Below, in pieces: positions 20,627 to 29,314 of a stretch of 64,000 bases of DNA. Under the pieces are notes generated by a model, which was not told where the DNA came from, made no database searches, and was given only the letters and a program-made list of their open reading frames with translations. Numbering within the stretch: position 1 is the first letter of the stretch; each line of letters begins with the position of its first letter. This stretch comes from Streptomyces sp. ITFR-16. Its GTDB lineage: Bacteria > Actinomycetota > Actinomycetes > Streptomycetales > Streptomycetaceae. Where the stretch lies: NCBI RefSeq assembly GCF_031844705.1, contig NZ_CP134609.1, positions 6,758,001 through 6,822,000 on the forward strand, read 5' to 3'. The translations under genes and the position numbers were made by a program.

Positions 20627-22060
20627 GTGAACGACCAGCCGCGTCGCCGTCCCGCCACCCTGCACCGCCGCCCGAAGAAGGACCCGGTCCGCTTCCTCGC
20701 CTTCGAGGCCCTGAGGGCCGTCGACGAACGCGACGCGTACGCGAATCTCGTCCTCCCCCCGCTGCTGAAGAAGGCCCGCGCCACGGGCGACTTCGACAAC
20801 CGGGACGCGGCCCTGGCGACCGAGCTGGTCTACGGGACACTGCGCCGGCAGGGCACGTACGACGCGATCGTCGCCGCCTGCATCGACCGGCCGCTGCGCG
20901 AGGTCGACCCGCCCGTCCTGGACGTGCTGAACATGGGCGTGCACCAGCTGCTCGGCACCCGTATCCCCACGCACGCCGCCGTCTCCGCGAGCGTGGAGCT
21001 GGCCCGGGTGGTGCTGGGGGAGGGGCGCGCCAAGTTCGTCAACGCCGTGCTGCGCAAGGTGTCCGCCGACGACCTCGACGGCTGGGTGGCGCGGGTCGCC
21101 CCCTCGTACGAGGACGACGCCGAGGACCACCTCGCGGTCGTCCACTCGCACCCCCGCTGGGTCGTCTCGGCGCTCTGGGACGCCCTCGGCGGCGGCCGCG
21201 CCGGCATCGAGGACCTGCTCGAGGCCGACAACGAACGGCCCGAGGTCACCCTCGTCGCCCGCCCCGGCCGCTCCACCACGGACGAACTGCTCGACGCGCT
21301 CGGCGAGGAGAACGGCCTGCCCGGCCGCTGGTCGCCCTATGCCGTGCGGATGGCCGAGGGCGGCGAGCCCGGCGCCCTGGCCTCCGTGCGGGAAGGCCGG
21401 GCCGGGGTCCAGGACGAGGGCAGCCAGCTCGTCGCAGCCGCCCTCGCCAACGCCCCGGTCGAGGGCCGTGACACCCGCTGGCTCGACGGCTGCGCGGGCC
21501 CCGGCGGCAAGGCCGCCCTGCTCGCCGCCCTCGCGGCGGAGCGCGGCGCCGCCCTGCTCGCCGCCGAGAAGCAGCCGCACCGCGCCCGCCTCGTCGAACG
21601 GGCGCTGGCCGGCAACCCCGGCCCGTACCAGGTGATCACCGCCGACGGCACCCGCCCGCCGTGGCAGCCCGACACCTTCGACCGGATCCTGATGGACGTC
21701 CCGTGCTCGGGCCTGGGCGCGCTGCGCCGCCGCCCGGAGGCCCGGTGGCGCCGCCGCAAGGAGGACCTGGAGAGCTTCGCGCCCCTGCAGCGCGGTCTGC
21801 TGCGCGAGGCGCTGAAGGCCGTACGGATCGGCGGGGTCGTCGGGTACGCGACCTGCTCGCCCCACCTCGCGGAGACCCGGGTGGTCGTCGAGGACGTGCT
21901 CAAGGGCCGGGGCGGCGCCCCCGTCGAGGCGGAATGGGTGGACGCGCGCCCGCTGATGCCCGGGGTGCCCGCGCTCGGCGACGGACCCGACGTACAGCTC
22001 TGGCCGCATCTGCACGGGACGGACGCGATGTACCTGGCGCTGCTGCGCCGTACCGCCTGA
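20627..22060 (+). CDS. rsmB: 16S rRNA m5C967 methyltransferase RsmB (Sun/Fmu family)
   Basis: It methylates cytosine 967 of 16S rRNA using SAM. The 477-residue protein has an N-terminal NusB-like RNA-binding domain (about 20-160) and a C-terminal Rossmann methyltransferase. SAM motif LDGCAGPGGKAALLAAL and both catalytic cysteines, in VPCSGLGALRRRPE and YATCSPH, are present. GTG at 20627 follows GGAG (20613-20616). The earlier in-frame ATG at 20513 starts in G-rich intergenic DNA and is rejected. Confidence 0.94.
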   Translation: MNDQPRRRPATLHRRPKKDPVRFLAFEALRAVDERDAYANLVLPPLLKKARATGDFDNRDAALATELVYGTLRRQGTYDAIVAACIDRPLREVDPPVLDVLNMGVHQLLGTRIPTHAAVSASVELARVVLGEGRAKFVNAVLRKVSADDLDGWVARVAPSYEDDAEDHLAVVHSHPRWVVSALWDALGGGRAGIEDLLEADNERPEVTLVARPGRSTTDELLDALGEENGLPGRWSPYAVRMAEGGEPGALASVREGRAGVQDEGSQLVAAALANAPVEGRDTRWLDGCAGPGGKAALLAALAAERGAALLAAEKQPHRARLVERALAGNPGPYQVITADGTRPPWQPDTFDRILMDVPCSGLGALRRRPEARWRRRKEDLESFAPLQRGLLREALKAVRIGGVVGYATCSPHLAETRVVVEDVLKGRGGAPVEAEWVDARPLMPGVPALGDGPDVQLWPHLHGTDAMYLALLRRTA

Positions 22061-22191
22061 GCGCCCCGATCACCGGCCGCGCCCCCGGTCCGGGGGCGAA
22101 AACGCCGGGAATGCGCGAACCGTAATGATCCCGTGAGGCTTTGGGGCGCACCGAGGCGGGGAAGTGACCGAGAACATGGCAGGCTTGGCCC

Positions 22192-22875
22192 ATGGCCCAG
22201 ATCAACCCCAGTATTCTGTCCGCCGACTTCGCGCGCCTCGCCGAGGAGGCGAAGGCCGTCGAAGGCGCCGACTGGCTCCATGTCGATGTCATGGACAACC
22301 ACTTCGTGCCCAATCTGACGCTCGGCGTCCCGATCGTGGAATCGCTCGCCCGGGCCACGGACACCCCGCTGGACTGCCATCTGATGATCGAGGACGCGGA
22401 CCGCTGGGCCCCGCAGTACGTCGAGGCGGGGGCGGGATCGGTGACCTTCCACGCGGAGGCTGCTGCGGCGCCCGTCCGGCTGGCGCGCGAGATCCGCGCC
22501 AAGGGCGCCCGCGCGTCCATGGCGCTCAAGCCCGCGACGCCCATCGAGCCGTACGAGGACCTGCTCCCCGAGCTCGACATGCTGCTGATCATGACGGTGG
22601 AGCCGGGCTTCGGCGGCCAGGCCTTCCTGGACATCATGCTGCCGAAGATCCGCCGCACCCGTGAGCTGATCTCCAAACACGGACTCGAACTGTGGCTCCA
22701 GGTCGACGGCGGTGTCTCGGAGTCCACCATCGAACGGTGCGCGGAGGCCGGCGCCGATGTCTTCGTCGCCGGTTCCGCCGTGTACGGGGCCGAGGACCCG
22801 GCCGCGGCCGTCCGGGCCCTGCGGGACCGCGCCGACGGGGCCATCGCCTCGGCGGGCTGGGCCTGCGGCCACTGA
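22192..22875 (+). CDS. rpe: Ribulose-phosphate 3-epimerase
   Basis: It interconverts ribulose 5-phosphate and xylulose 5-phosphate in the pentose phosphate pathway. The 227-residue TIM barrel has the family signatures HVDVMDNHFVPNLTLG, CHLMIEDADRW and MTVEPGFGGQAF, and the metal-binding Asp/His residues are present. It is followed by a short GC hairpin and a SorC-type regulator. Confidence 0.96.
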   Translation: MAQINPSILSADFARLAEEAKAVEGADWLHVDVMDNHFVPNLTLGVPIVESLARATDTPLDCHLMIEDADRWAPQYVEAGAGSVTFHAEAAAAPVRLAREIRAKGARASMALKPATPIEPYEDLLPELDMLLIMTVEPGFGGQAFLDIMLPKIRRTRELISKHGLELWLQVDGGVSESTIERCAEAGADVFVAGSAVYGAEDPAAAVRALRDRADGAIASAGWACGH

Positions 22876-22877
22876 CA

Positions 22878-22897
22878 CCGCGGGCCGCCGCCCGCGG
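22878..22897 (+). terminator. Short GC hairpin after rpe
   Basis: CCGCGGG (22878-22884) and CCCGCGG (22891-22897) pair around a 6-nt loop, 2 bp after the rpe stop. It has no T tract and is a weak candidate. Confidence 0.5.
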
Positions 22898-23009
22898 GTC
22901 GGGCGGACCAAGCGCAGATGAACGCGGTCCGACGGGACCGATCAGGGATCGCCGTATCTGACAGGATGAACGGCGTATCGAGAGCGTGAACAGCAGTGAG
23001 GAGAACGCG

Positions 23010-24035
23010 GTGTCTGCAATGTCGGCGGGCCGGTCCGCCCTGCGGATGGGGCCCGCGGAGCTGGTGCAGGCGGCGGCCATGGCCCGCCGCTTCTACCTCG
23101 AGGGCAAATCCAAGATCCAGATCGCCGAGGAATTCGGGGTCAGCCGCTTCAAGGTGGCCAGGGTCCTGGAGACGGCCCTGGAACGTGACCTCGTACGGAT
23201 CGAGATCCGCGTCCCCGCCGAGCTGGACGCCGAGCGTTCCGACGCGCTCCGCGCCCGCTACGGGCTGCGCCACGCGGTCGTCGTCGAGTCCCCGGCCGAG
23301 GAGCAGGACGACGCCGCCGACCCGGAGAACCTGGGCGAGGTCGCGGCGGATCTGCTCGGCGAACTGGTGAACGAGGGCGATGTCCTCGGGCTCGCCTGGG
23401 GGCGGTCCACCATCCACATGGCCGCCGCCCTGGACCGGCTGCCCCCGTGCACGGTCGTGCAGCTCACCGGGGTGTACGACGCGGGCACCGCCGAGCGCGG
23501 CTCGGTGGAGGCGGTCCGCAGGGCCGCCCAGGTCTCCGGCGGCGAGGCCCACCCGATCTACGCGCCGATGCTGCTGCCCGACCCGGCCACGGCCGCCGCG
23601 CTGCGCCACCAGACCGGCATCGCCCGCGCCTTCGAGTACTTCGACAAGGTGACGGTCGCGGCCGTCTCCATCGGCTCCTGGGAGCCGGGCATCTCGACCG
23701 TGCACGACATGCTCTCCGACGAGGAGCGCGAGCACTACGCCTCGCTCGGTGTCGCCGCCGAGATGTCGGCGCATCTCTTCGACGCGGACGGGCGCCGGGT
23801 CGGCCGGGACCTCGGCGAGCGCTGCATCACGGTCGAGGCGGACCGGCTGCGCCGGATCCCCGAGGTGGTCGCGATCGCGGGCGGCCAGCGCAAGGCGGCG
23901 GCGATCGGGGCGGTCCTGCGGTCCGGCCTGGTCACCAGCCTGGTGACGGACACGGCGGCGGCGGACTATCTGCTGACCGAGTCGGCCGCGCCGCGCCGCC
24001 CCGCGCTGGAGCGGGCCGACCCGGACGGCGACTGA
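23010..24035 (+). CDS. SorC/DeoR-type sugar-binding transcriptional regulator
   Basis: Members of this family bind DNA through an N-terminal HTH and a phosphosugar through a C-terminal sugar-isomerase-like domain. In the 341-residue protein the HTH is SKIQIAEEFGVSRFKVARVL (about 36-55). The effector domain follows, with GLAWGRSTIHMAAAL and VAIAGGQRKAAAIGAVL. GTG at 23010 has GAGGAG (22998-23003) at good spacing; an upstream GTG at 22986 has none. Its effector might be a pentose phosphate, given the neighbouring rpe, but this is only an inference. The gene ends inside a 78-bp palindrome. Confidence 0.9.
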   Translation: MSAMSAGRSALRMGPAELVQAAAMARRFYLEGKSKIQIAEEFGVSRFKVARVLETALERDLVRIEIRVPAELDAERSDALRARYGLRHAVVVESPAEEQDDAADPENLGEVAADLLGELVNEGDVLGLAWGRSTIHMAAALDRLPPCTVVQLTGVYDAGTAERGSVEAVRRAAQVSGGEAHPIYAPMLLPDPATAAALRHQTGIARAFEYFDKVTVAAVSIGSWEPGISTVHDMLSDEEREHYASLGVAAEMSAHLFDADGRRVGRDLGERCITVEADRLRRIPEVVAIAGGQRKAAAIGAVLRSGLVTSLVTDTAAADYLLTESAAPRRPALERADPDGD

Positions 24036-24108
24036 GGGAGCGGGACACGGAAGAGGGGCGGGCGGCTCATGAGCCGCCCGCCCCTCTTCCGTGTCCCGCT
24101 CCCTCAGT
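24031..24108. terminator. 78-bp perfect palindrome shared by two convergent gene ends
   Basis: Positions 24031-24069 and 24070-24108 are exact reverse complements with no loop. Both stop codons lie inside (24033-24035 on + and 24104-24106 on -), so both genes end with the same GAC-TGA-GGG-AGC bases. It should form a very stable 39-bp stem in either transcript and act as a bidirectional terminator. Confidence 0.9.
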
Positions 24109-25174
24109 CCTGCTTGACGCCCAGGACCGTGGCCTCCAGATACTGTTCCGGCCGCTCGTACTGGCCGACGTCGTCCGGGTTGTAGCGCGGTGTCTGGCGC
24201 GACCAGTCGAGATTCCCGCGCATCCAGCTGCGCATCCCGTCCAGATACGGTTCCAGCATCGGGGCGAGCTGGGGGTAGGCGGCCAGCAGCTCGGCCTCGG
24301 CGGCCATGAACCGCTCCGTCTCGGCGGCGATCTCCGCGCAGACGTGTTCCAGCGCCTGCTGCTTGCCGTAGCCCCGGTGGTGCCGGACCAGGTGGACGAG
24401 GTTGTGGATCTCGCCGAGCACCTGTTCCTTCTCGTACGAGTACACGTCGTTCGCCCAGCACACGACGTTGCAGGAGGCTTCGAGCGCGGCGATGAACCGG
24501 GGGTCGTTGTGGATGGACTGGGGCGCCTCGATGCCGGCCACGATCTCTATGAGGTCCATGCAGACATGTATCGCTCCGGTGTGGCGGCGCTTCTCGATGT
24601 ACGTCGCCTCGGCCGGGACCACGCCCTCGGCCCGGTTGCCGGCCTCCCAGGTGGTGGCCGTCGTGAGGTACGTCATCAGATGCCAGGCGAACCGGCGCCG
24701 CCAGTGGACCGCCGCGGTCGGTGTCGTGCGTTCCCACAGATCGATGAGGGCGACCACCGCGGCGGGCAGCTCCTCGTTCTCCAGGATGCCCGTGCGGCTG
24801 CCCTCGACCACGTTCTGCATCAGGGCGACCACATCGCGCACCCGCTCGGGGCTGCGGCCGAGGTGGCCGTCGTCGAGCTGGTCGTCGACGAGGAACAGCC
24901 AGACGAACCAGTCGGCGACGAGGTCCAGGTTCTCGCTGTCGGCGGTCGGGTACACCATGCCGACGAAGGCCCCGAAGTCCGCCTGTTCGAAGCGTTCCCT
25001 GGCTGAATCCCGGTGCACCAGACCGGTGTTGCGGGTCCAGCGGTCGAGGTGCTCCCGTACGTGCCCGACGTGCGGGTTGGTCCGCTGAGGGAACGGGCAG
25101 TAGATGTCGGGCAGTTCGCTCTCCACGGGCGGGTCGTGATCCTCTCCGGTCGTACGGGTGACGGAAGTTGGCAC
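24104..25174 (-). CDS. Class I terpene cyclase (probable sesquiterpene synthase)
   Basis: It has both metal-binding motifs of class I terpene synthases: the aspartate-rich DDQLDD at about 97-102 and the NSE-type NDVYSYEKE at about 242-250. The RRHTG segment and an RYNPD motif near the C-terminus also fit. With GTG at 25174 the protein is 356 residues, normal for a bacterial sesquiterpene cyclase. GTG codons at 25126 and 25321 are alternative starts, and the true one is uncertain. No P450 or prenyl transferase is adjacent, so it probably makes a hydrocarbon or alcohol on its own. From memory of gene order, the epicubenol synthase of S. griseus may occupy a comparable place. The product cannot be deduced from sequence alone. 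Confidence 0.9.
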   Translation of the reverse strand: MPTSVTRTTGEDHDPPVESELPDIYCPFPQRTNPHVGHVREHLDRWTRNTGLVHRDSARERFEQADFGAFVGMVYPTADSENLDLVADWFVWLFLVDDQLDDGHLGRSPERVRDVVALMQNVVEGSRTGILENEELPAAVVALIDLWERTTPTAAVHWRRRFAWHLMTYLTTATTWEAGNRAEGVVPAEATYIEKRRHTGAIHVCMDLIEIVAGIEAPQSIHNDPRFIAALEASCNVVCWANDVYSYEKEQVLGEIHNLVHLVRHHRGYGKQQALEHVCAEIAAETERFMAAEAELLAAYPQLAPMLEPYLDGMRSWMRGNLDWSRQTPRYNPDDVGQYERPEQYLEATVLGVKQD

Positions 25175-25329
25175 CGATCCGTCCGTTCTCCGGGGCGTTG
25201 TCGTGACCCACGGGACCTGCGGGTTTGAAGCTACCTGACCCCCTGTCACCGGGTCCAGAGCAGATGATCGCGAATGGTTGAAAGTCGTTCGGGTAGGGTC
25301 TGTGGGCAAGGCAGGTTCCACTTGCCCGG

Positions 25330-25374
25330 GACTCCCGAGCTTGTTCCCTGGAGGAACATACGAAGGCGGGAGTC
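25330..25374 (+). promoter_or_regulatory. Nested stem-loop leader upstream of guaB1
   Basis: GACTCCCG (25330-25337) pairs with CGGGAGTC (25367-25374). Inside it TGTTCC pairs with GGAACA around a 5-nt loop (about 25342-25358). The outer right arm contains the GGGAG that would serve as ribosome binding site of the small leader ORF at 25382, so folding could hide it. Confidence 0.5.
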
Positions 25375-25381
25375 ATTTGCT

Positions 25382-25426
25382 GTGTCTTCGTGGAAACGAC
25401 CTGCGCCATTTCGTATGAAAAAATGA
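25382..25426 (+). CDS. Possible 14-residue leader peptide coupled to guaB1
   Basis: GTG at 25382 has GGGAG (25368-25372) 9 nt upstream and encodes VSSWKRPAPFRMKK. Its TGA (25424-25426) overlaps ATG 25423 of the next gene in an ATGA arrangement. The spacing, ribosome binding site and overlap suggest translational coupling. Peptide function is unknown and no expression evidence can be seen here. Confidence 0.4.
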   Translation: MSSWKRPAPFRMKK

Positions 25427-26898
25427 GTGTTATGCGTTTTCTTGAGCCCGGCACCGGTCGATTCACAGAGTCCCCCTCGGTCCCCTACGACCTCACCTAC
25501 GACGATGTCTTCATGGTCCCGGGCCGGTCGGCGGTCGGATCCCGCCAGGGCGTCGACCTGTCCTCGCCCGACGGCACCGGCACCACCATCCCGCTCGTCG
25601 TCGCGAACATGACGGCCATCGCGGGCCGCCGGATGGCCGAAACGGTCGCCCGGCGCGGCGGGCTCGTCGTCATTCCCCAGGACATCCCGATCGAGGTCGT
25701 CACCGAGGTCATCTCCTGGGTGAAGACGCGCCACCTGGTGCTGGACACCCCCATCGAGCTGTCCCCCGGCCAGACGGTCGCCGACGCGCTGTCCCTGCTG
25801 CCCAAGCGCGCGCACGGCGCCGGGGTCGTCGTCGACGGCGACCGGCGTCCCGTCGGCGTGGTCACCGACCACGACCTGACCGGGGTGGACCGCTTCACCC
25901 AGCTCTCCGAGGTCATGTCGAAGGACCTGGTGCTGCTCGACGCGGACATCGACCCGCGCGACGCCTTCAACAAGCTCGACGGGGCCAACCGCAAGCTCGC
26001 CCCCGCGGTGGACGCGCAGGGCCGTCTCGTCGGCATCCTCACCCGTAAGGCCGCACTGCGCGCCACGCTCTACACGCCCGCCACCGACGCCTCCGGCAAG
26101 CTGCGGATCGCCGCCGCCGTCGGCATCAACGGCGATGTGGCCGGCAAGGCCAAGCAGCTCCTCGACGCCGGCGCCGACACCCTGGTCGTCGACACCGCCC
26201 ACGGCCACCAGGAGTCCATGATCAGCGCGGTCCGCGCGGTCCGCGCCCTGGACCCGCAGGTGCCGATCGTGGCGGGCAACATCGTCGCCGCCGACGGTGT
26301 GCGCGACCTCATCGAGGCCGGCGCGGACATCATCAAGGTCGGTGTGGGCCCCGGCGCCATGTGCACCACCCGGATGATGACCGGCGTGGGCCGGCCCCAG
26401 TTCTCCGCCGTGCTGGAGTGCGCCGCCGAGGCGAAGAAGTACGGCAAGCACGTCTGGGCCGACGGCGGGGTCCGCCACCCGCGCGACGTCGCCATGGCGC
26501 TCGCGGCCGGCGCGTCCAATGTGATGATCGGTTCCTGGTTCGCCGGGACGTACGAGTCCCCGGGCGACCTCCAGCAGTCCGCCGACGGACGCTTCTACAA
26601 GGAGTCCTTCGGCATGGCGTCCGCGCGCGCGGTGAAGAACCGCACGTCCGACGAGTCCGCCTACGACCGCGCCCGAAAGGCGCTGTTCGAGGAGGGCATC
26701 TCCACCTCGCGGATGTTCCTGGACCCGGCGCGGCCCGGTGTCGAGGACCTGGTCGACTCGATCATCGCGGGCGTCCGCTCCTCCTGCACCTACGCCGGTG
26801 CGGCCTCCCTCGCGGAGTTCGCCGAGAAGGCGGTCGTCGGTGTGCAGAGCGCCGCCGGATACGCCGAGGGCAAGCCGCTGCACGCCAGCTGGAGCTGA
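25423..26898 (+). CDS. guaB1: GuaB1-family IMP dehydrogenase-like protein (probable GMP reductase)
   Basis: The 491-residue protein has an IMPDH/GMPR TIM barrel split by a CBS-domain pair (about 100-215). The catalytic loop is GVGPGAMCTTRMM. Mycobacterial GuaB1 proteins of this type are reported to be CBS-containing GMP reductases that return GMP to IMP, so the older label IMP dehydrogenase may be wrong. The ATG at 25423 overlaps the small leader ORF; a second ATG at 25432 (MRFLEPG) is an equally possible start. Neither has its own strong ribosome binding site. A terminator follows. Confidence 0.9.
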   Translation: MSVMRFLEPGTGRFTESPSVPYDLTYDDVFMVPGRSAVGSRQGVDLSSPDGTGTTIPLVVANMTAIAGRRMAETVARRGGLVVIPQDIPIEVVTEVISWVKTRHLVLDTPIELSPGQTVADALSLLPKRAHGAGVVVDGDRRPVGVVTDHDLTGVDRFTQLSEVMSKDLVLLDADIDPRDAFNKLDGANRKLAPAVDAQGRLVGILTRKAALRATLYTPATDASGKLRIAAAVGINGDVAGKAKQLLDAGADTLVVDTAHGHQESMISAVRAVRALDPQVPIVAGNIVAADGVRDLIEAGADIIKVGVGPGAMCTTRMMTGVGRPQFSAVLECAAEAKKYGKHVWADGGVRHPRDVAMALAAGASNVMIGSWFAGTYESPGDLQQSADGRFYKESFGMASARAVKNRTSDESAYDRARKALFEEGISTSRMFLDPARPGVEDLVDSIIAGVRSSCTYAGAASLAEFAEKAVVGVQSAAGYAEGKPLHASWS

Positions 26899-26919
26899 GT
26901 GCGGAGCACCGCTACCACC

Positions 26920-26954
26920 GTGCCCCTCCCGGCCGTTCGCGCCGGGAGGGGCAC
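26920..26954 (+). terminator. Hairpin terminator after guaB1
   Basis: A perfect 14-bp stem (26920-26933 / 26941-26954) with loop CGTTCGC sits 22 bp after the stop. Confidence 0.8.
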
Positions 26955-27035
26955 CGGCGTTCCTGGCCGCCGGGCCCCGTCGGCATGGCCGGATATGGCG
27001 CCCCGACAGGCCGGTGGATCGTACCGACTCCGGTG

Positions 27036-27054
27036 GAATATAAGTAATATGAAT
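27036..27054. promoter_or_regulatory. AT-rich patch upstream of the aldehyde dehydrogenase gene
   Basis: GAATATAAGTAATATGAAT is the most AT-rich stretch in its area. It holds ATAT repeats as seen in Lrp/AsnC-type binding sites and in -10 regions. It lies about 40 bp before the start. Either reading is tentative. Confidence 0.35.
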
Positions 27055-27092
27055 CCCCATCAGCTGCCCGCCACTCTGCGGTAAGGGATCTC

Positions 27093-28550
27093 ATGTCCTT
27101 CTTCACCGACCTGGCCCATCAGTACATCGACGGAGAGTGGAGGCCGGGCAAGGGCTCCTGGGACATCATCGACTTCAACCCGTTCGACGGGGAGAAGCTC
27201 GCCTCCATCACGGTCGCCACGGCCGACGAGGTGGACCAGGCCTACCGCGCGGCCGAGAGCGCCCAGCCGGCGTGGGCCGACACCAACCCGTACGCCCGGC
27301 GGGCCGTGCTGGAGAAGGCCCTGCGGATCGTCGAGGACCGCGAGGGCGAGATCGGGGACGCGATCGTCGCCGAACTCGGCGGCACCCGGCTCAAGGCGGC
27401 CTTCGAACTGCACCTGGCCAAGGAGTTCCTGCGCGAGTCGATCCAGCTCGCGCTGCGGTCCACCGGGCAGATCCTGCCCTCGCCCACCGAGGGCAAGGAG
27501 AACCGGGTCTACCGGGTGCCCGTCGGCGTCGTCGGGGTCATCAGCCCCTTCAACTTCCCCTTCCTGCTGTCCCTGAAGTCGGTGGCCCCGGCCCTGGCGC
27601 TGGGCAACGCCGTCGTTCTCAAGCCGCACCAGAACACCCCGGTCTGCGGCGGCACGCTGGTGGCCAAGGTGTTCGAGGACGCCGGGCTGCCCGCCGGGCT
27701 GCTGAACGTCGTCGTCACCGACATCGCGGAGATCGGTGACGCGCTGCTGGAGCACCCCGTCCCGCAGGTCATCTCCTTCACCGGGTCCGACAAGGTCGGC
27801 CGGCACGTCGCGACCGTGTGCGCCACGAGCCTCAAGCGCTGCGTGCTCGAACTCGGCGGCAACAGCGCCCTCATCGTGCTCGACGACGCCGATGTCGACT
27901 ACGCGGTCGACGCGGCGGTCTTCAGCCGTTACGTGCACCAGGGGCAGGTCTGCATGGCCGCCAACCGGATCCTGGTGGACCGGGCGGTGGAGCGGGAGTT
28001 CACCGAGAAGTTCGTCGCCAAGGTCGCCTCGCTGACCGTCGGCGACCCGGCCGACCCCGCCACCCAGATCGGCCCGCTGATCAACTCCAGCCAGGCCGAG
28101 GCGATCAGCTCCCTCGTCGACCAGACCGTGGAGGCCGGGGCCACCGCCCTGCTGCACGGGCGCGCCGAGGGCAACCTCGTCAGCCCCTCCGTGCTGACCG
28201 GTCTCGCCGCCGATTCCCCCGTGCTCCAGCAGGAGATCTTCGGACCCGTCGCGCTCCTCGTGCCGTTCGACGGCGAGGACGAGGCGGTCCGGATCGCCAA
28301 CGACACCCCGTACGGCCTCAGCGGCGCCGTGCACACCGGGGACGTCGAGCGCGGCGTCCGGGTCGGCCGGCGCATCCGCACCGGCATGATCCACATCAAC
28401 GACGGCACCGTCCATGACGAGCCGATCGTGCCCTTCGGCGGCGAGAAGAGCTCCGGGCTCGGCCGGCTCAACGGCGACTCGATGCTGGAGGCCTTCACCA
28501 CCCAGAAGTGGATATCCGTGCAGCACGGGCGCTCGCGCTTCCCCTTCTGA
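27093..28550 (+). CDS. NAD(P)-dependent aldehyde dehydrogenase
   Basis: The 485-residue enzyme has the catalytic Cys in HQGQVCMAANR, the general-base Glu in LELGGN and the nucleotide-fold segment FTGSDKVG. Overall it resembles benzaldehyde/vanillin-type dehydrogenases. The ATG at 27093 follows AAGGGAT. It sits upstream of an Lrp/AsnC regulator and the lysine monooxygenase genes on the same strand. It could oxidise a semialdehyde such as glutarate semialdehyde from lysine breakdown, but the substrate is not shown by sequence. Confidence 0.9.
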   Translation: MSFFTDLAHQYIDGEWRPGKGSWDIIDFNPFDGEKLASITVATADEVDQAYRAAESAQPAWADTNPYARRAVLEKALRIVEDREGEIGDAIVAELGGTRLKAAFELHLAKEFLRESIQLALRSTGQILPSPTEGKENRVYRVPVGVVGVISPFNFPFLLSLKSVAPALALGNAVVLKPHQNTPVCGGTLVAKVFEDAGLPAGLLNVVVTDIAEIGDALLEHPVPQVISFTGSDKVGRHVATVCATSLKRCVLELGGNSALIVLDDADVDYAVDAAVFSRYVHQGQVCMAANRILVDRAVEREFTEKFVAKVASLTVGDPADPATQIGPLINSSQAEAISSLVDQTVEAGATALLHGRAEGNLVSPSVLTGLAADSPVLQQEIFGPVALLVPFDGEDEAVRIANDTPYGLSGAVHTGDVERGVRVGRRIRTGMIHINDGTVHDEPIVPFGGEKSSGLGRLNGDSMLEAFTTQKWISVQHGRSRFPF

Positions 28551-28587
28551 CCGGCCCGTCCGGCCCGGCACCACCTGCGGTGAGCGC

Positions 28588-28666
28588 GCCCCGAGGGGCG
28601 GGCCGTGGTCTACTTCCGAAGGCGGCATCCTGCCCTCGGAAGCAGCCGCGCCGCGCCCCTCGGGGC
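28588..28666. terminator. Nested inverted repeat between the aldehyde dehydrogenase and Lrp genes
   Basis: The outer 13-bp arms (28588-28600 / 28654-28666) are perfect and enclose inner arms CTTCCGA (28613-28619) / TCGGAAG (28636-28642). It can end the aldehyde dehydrogenase transcript. The inner CTTCCGA...TCGGAAG could also be a regulator-binding site before the Lrp gene. Confidence 0.6.
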
Positions 28667-28698
28667 CCTCGCCATCGCAGAGAAGTGACCCGTACGAC

Positions 28699-29154
28699 GT
28701 GCGACTGAACGACCTCGACGAACGCATCGTCCATGCCCTCGCCGAAGATGCCCGCCGCTCCTACGCCGACATCGGCTCGATCATCGGGCTGTCCGCCCCT
28801 GCGGTGAAGCGCAGGGTGGACCGGCTGCGCGCCGAAGGGGCGATCACCGGCTTCACCGTACGGGTGGACCCGGCCGCGCTCGGCTGGGAGACCGAGGGGT
28901 ACATCGAGATCTACTGCAGCCGCAACACCTCCCCGGAGTCGATCAAGCAGGGGCTCGCCCGCTATCCGGAGGTCGCGTCGGCGTCCACGGTCACGGGCGA
29001 CGCCGACGCCCTGGTCCAGGTGTTCGCGGCGGACATGCGCCACTTCGAGCAGGTGCTGGAGCGGATCGCCGGCGAGCCGTATGTGGAGCGGACGAAGTCC
29101 GTTCTGGTGCTGTCGCCGCTGCTGCGGCGGTATTCGTCGGGGTCGCCGGGATAG
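28699..29154 (+). CDS. Lrp/AsnC-family transcriptional regulator
   Basis: The 151-residue protein has an N-terminal winged HTH (RSYADIGSIIGLSAPAVKRRV, about 20-42) and a C-terminal RAM amino-acid-sensing domain, the usual Lrp layout and length. GTG at 28699 begins VRLNDLDERIVHAL. Upstream in-frame codons run into the inverted repeat and are excluded. Placed directly before davA and davB, it probably senses lysine or a catabolite and controls them. Confidence 0.92.
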   Translation: MRLNDLDERIVHALAEDARRSYADIGSIIGLSAPAVKRRVDRLRAEGAITGFTVRVDPAALGWETEGYIEIYCSRNTSPESIKQGLARYPEVASASTVTGDADALVQVFAADMRHFEQVLERIAGEPYVERTKSVLVLSPLLRRYSSGSPG

Positions 29155-29314
29155 CGGGCCCTCCGGCGGGCGCCCGTGCAATGAATCGCCGCCCTTCGTC
29201 GATTCGGCGCAACGGATCAGCCGTCCATGCGCAACGGTCGAGGCTTGTCCGGGGGGAACGGCGGAACGTACCGTCGATACGTCCCCGCCCCGCCCGCATC
29301 CTCCGAGGTCAGCC

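Noticed and set aside
19538..22015. 825-codon minus-strand open frame opposite fmt and rsmB
   Set aside because: It covers two clear plus-strand genes and has the repetitive composition of a GC shadow frame.
25423..26898. Housekeeping IMP dehydrogenase guaB2
   Set aside because: The sequence resembles the CBS-containing GuaB1 type reported as GMP reductase, and it is not next to a groEL- or guaA-type gene cluster.
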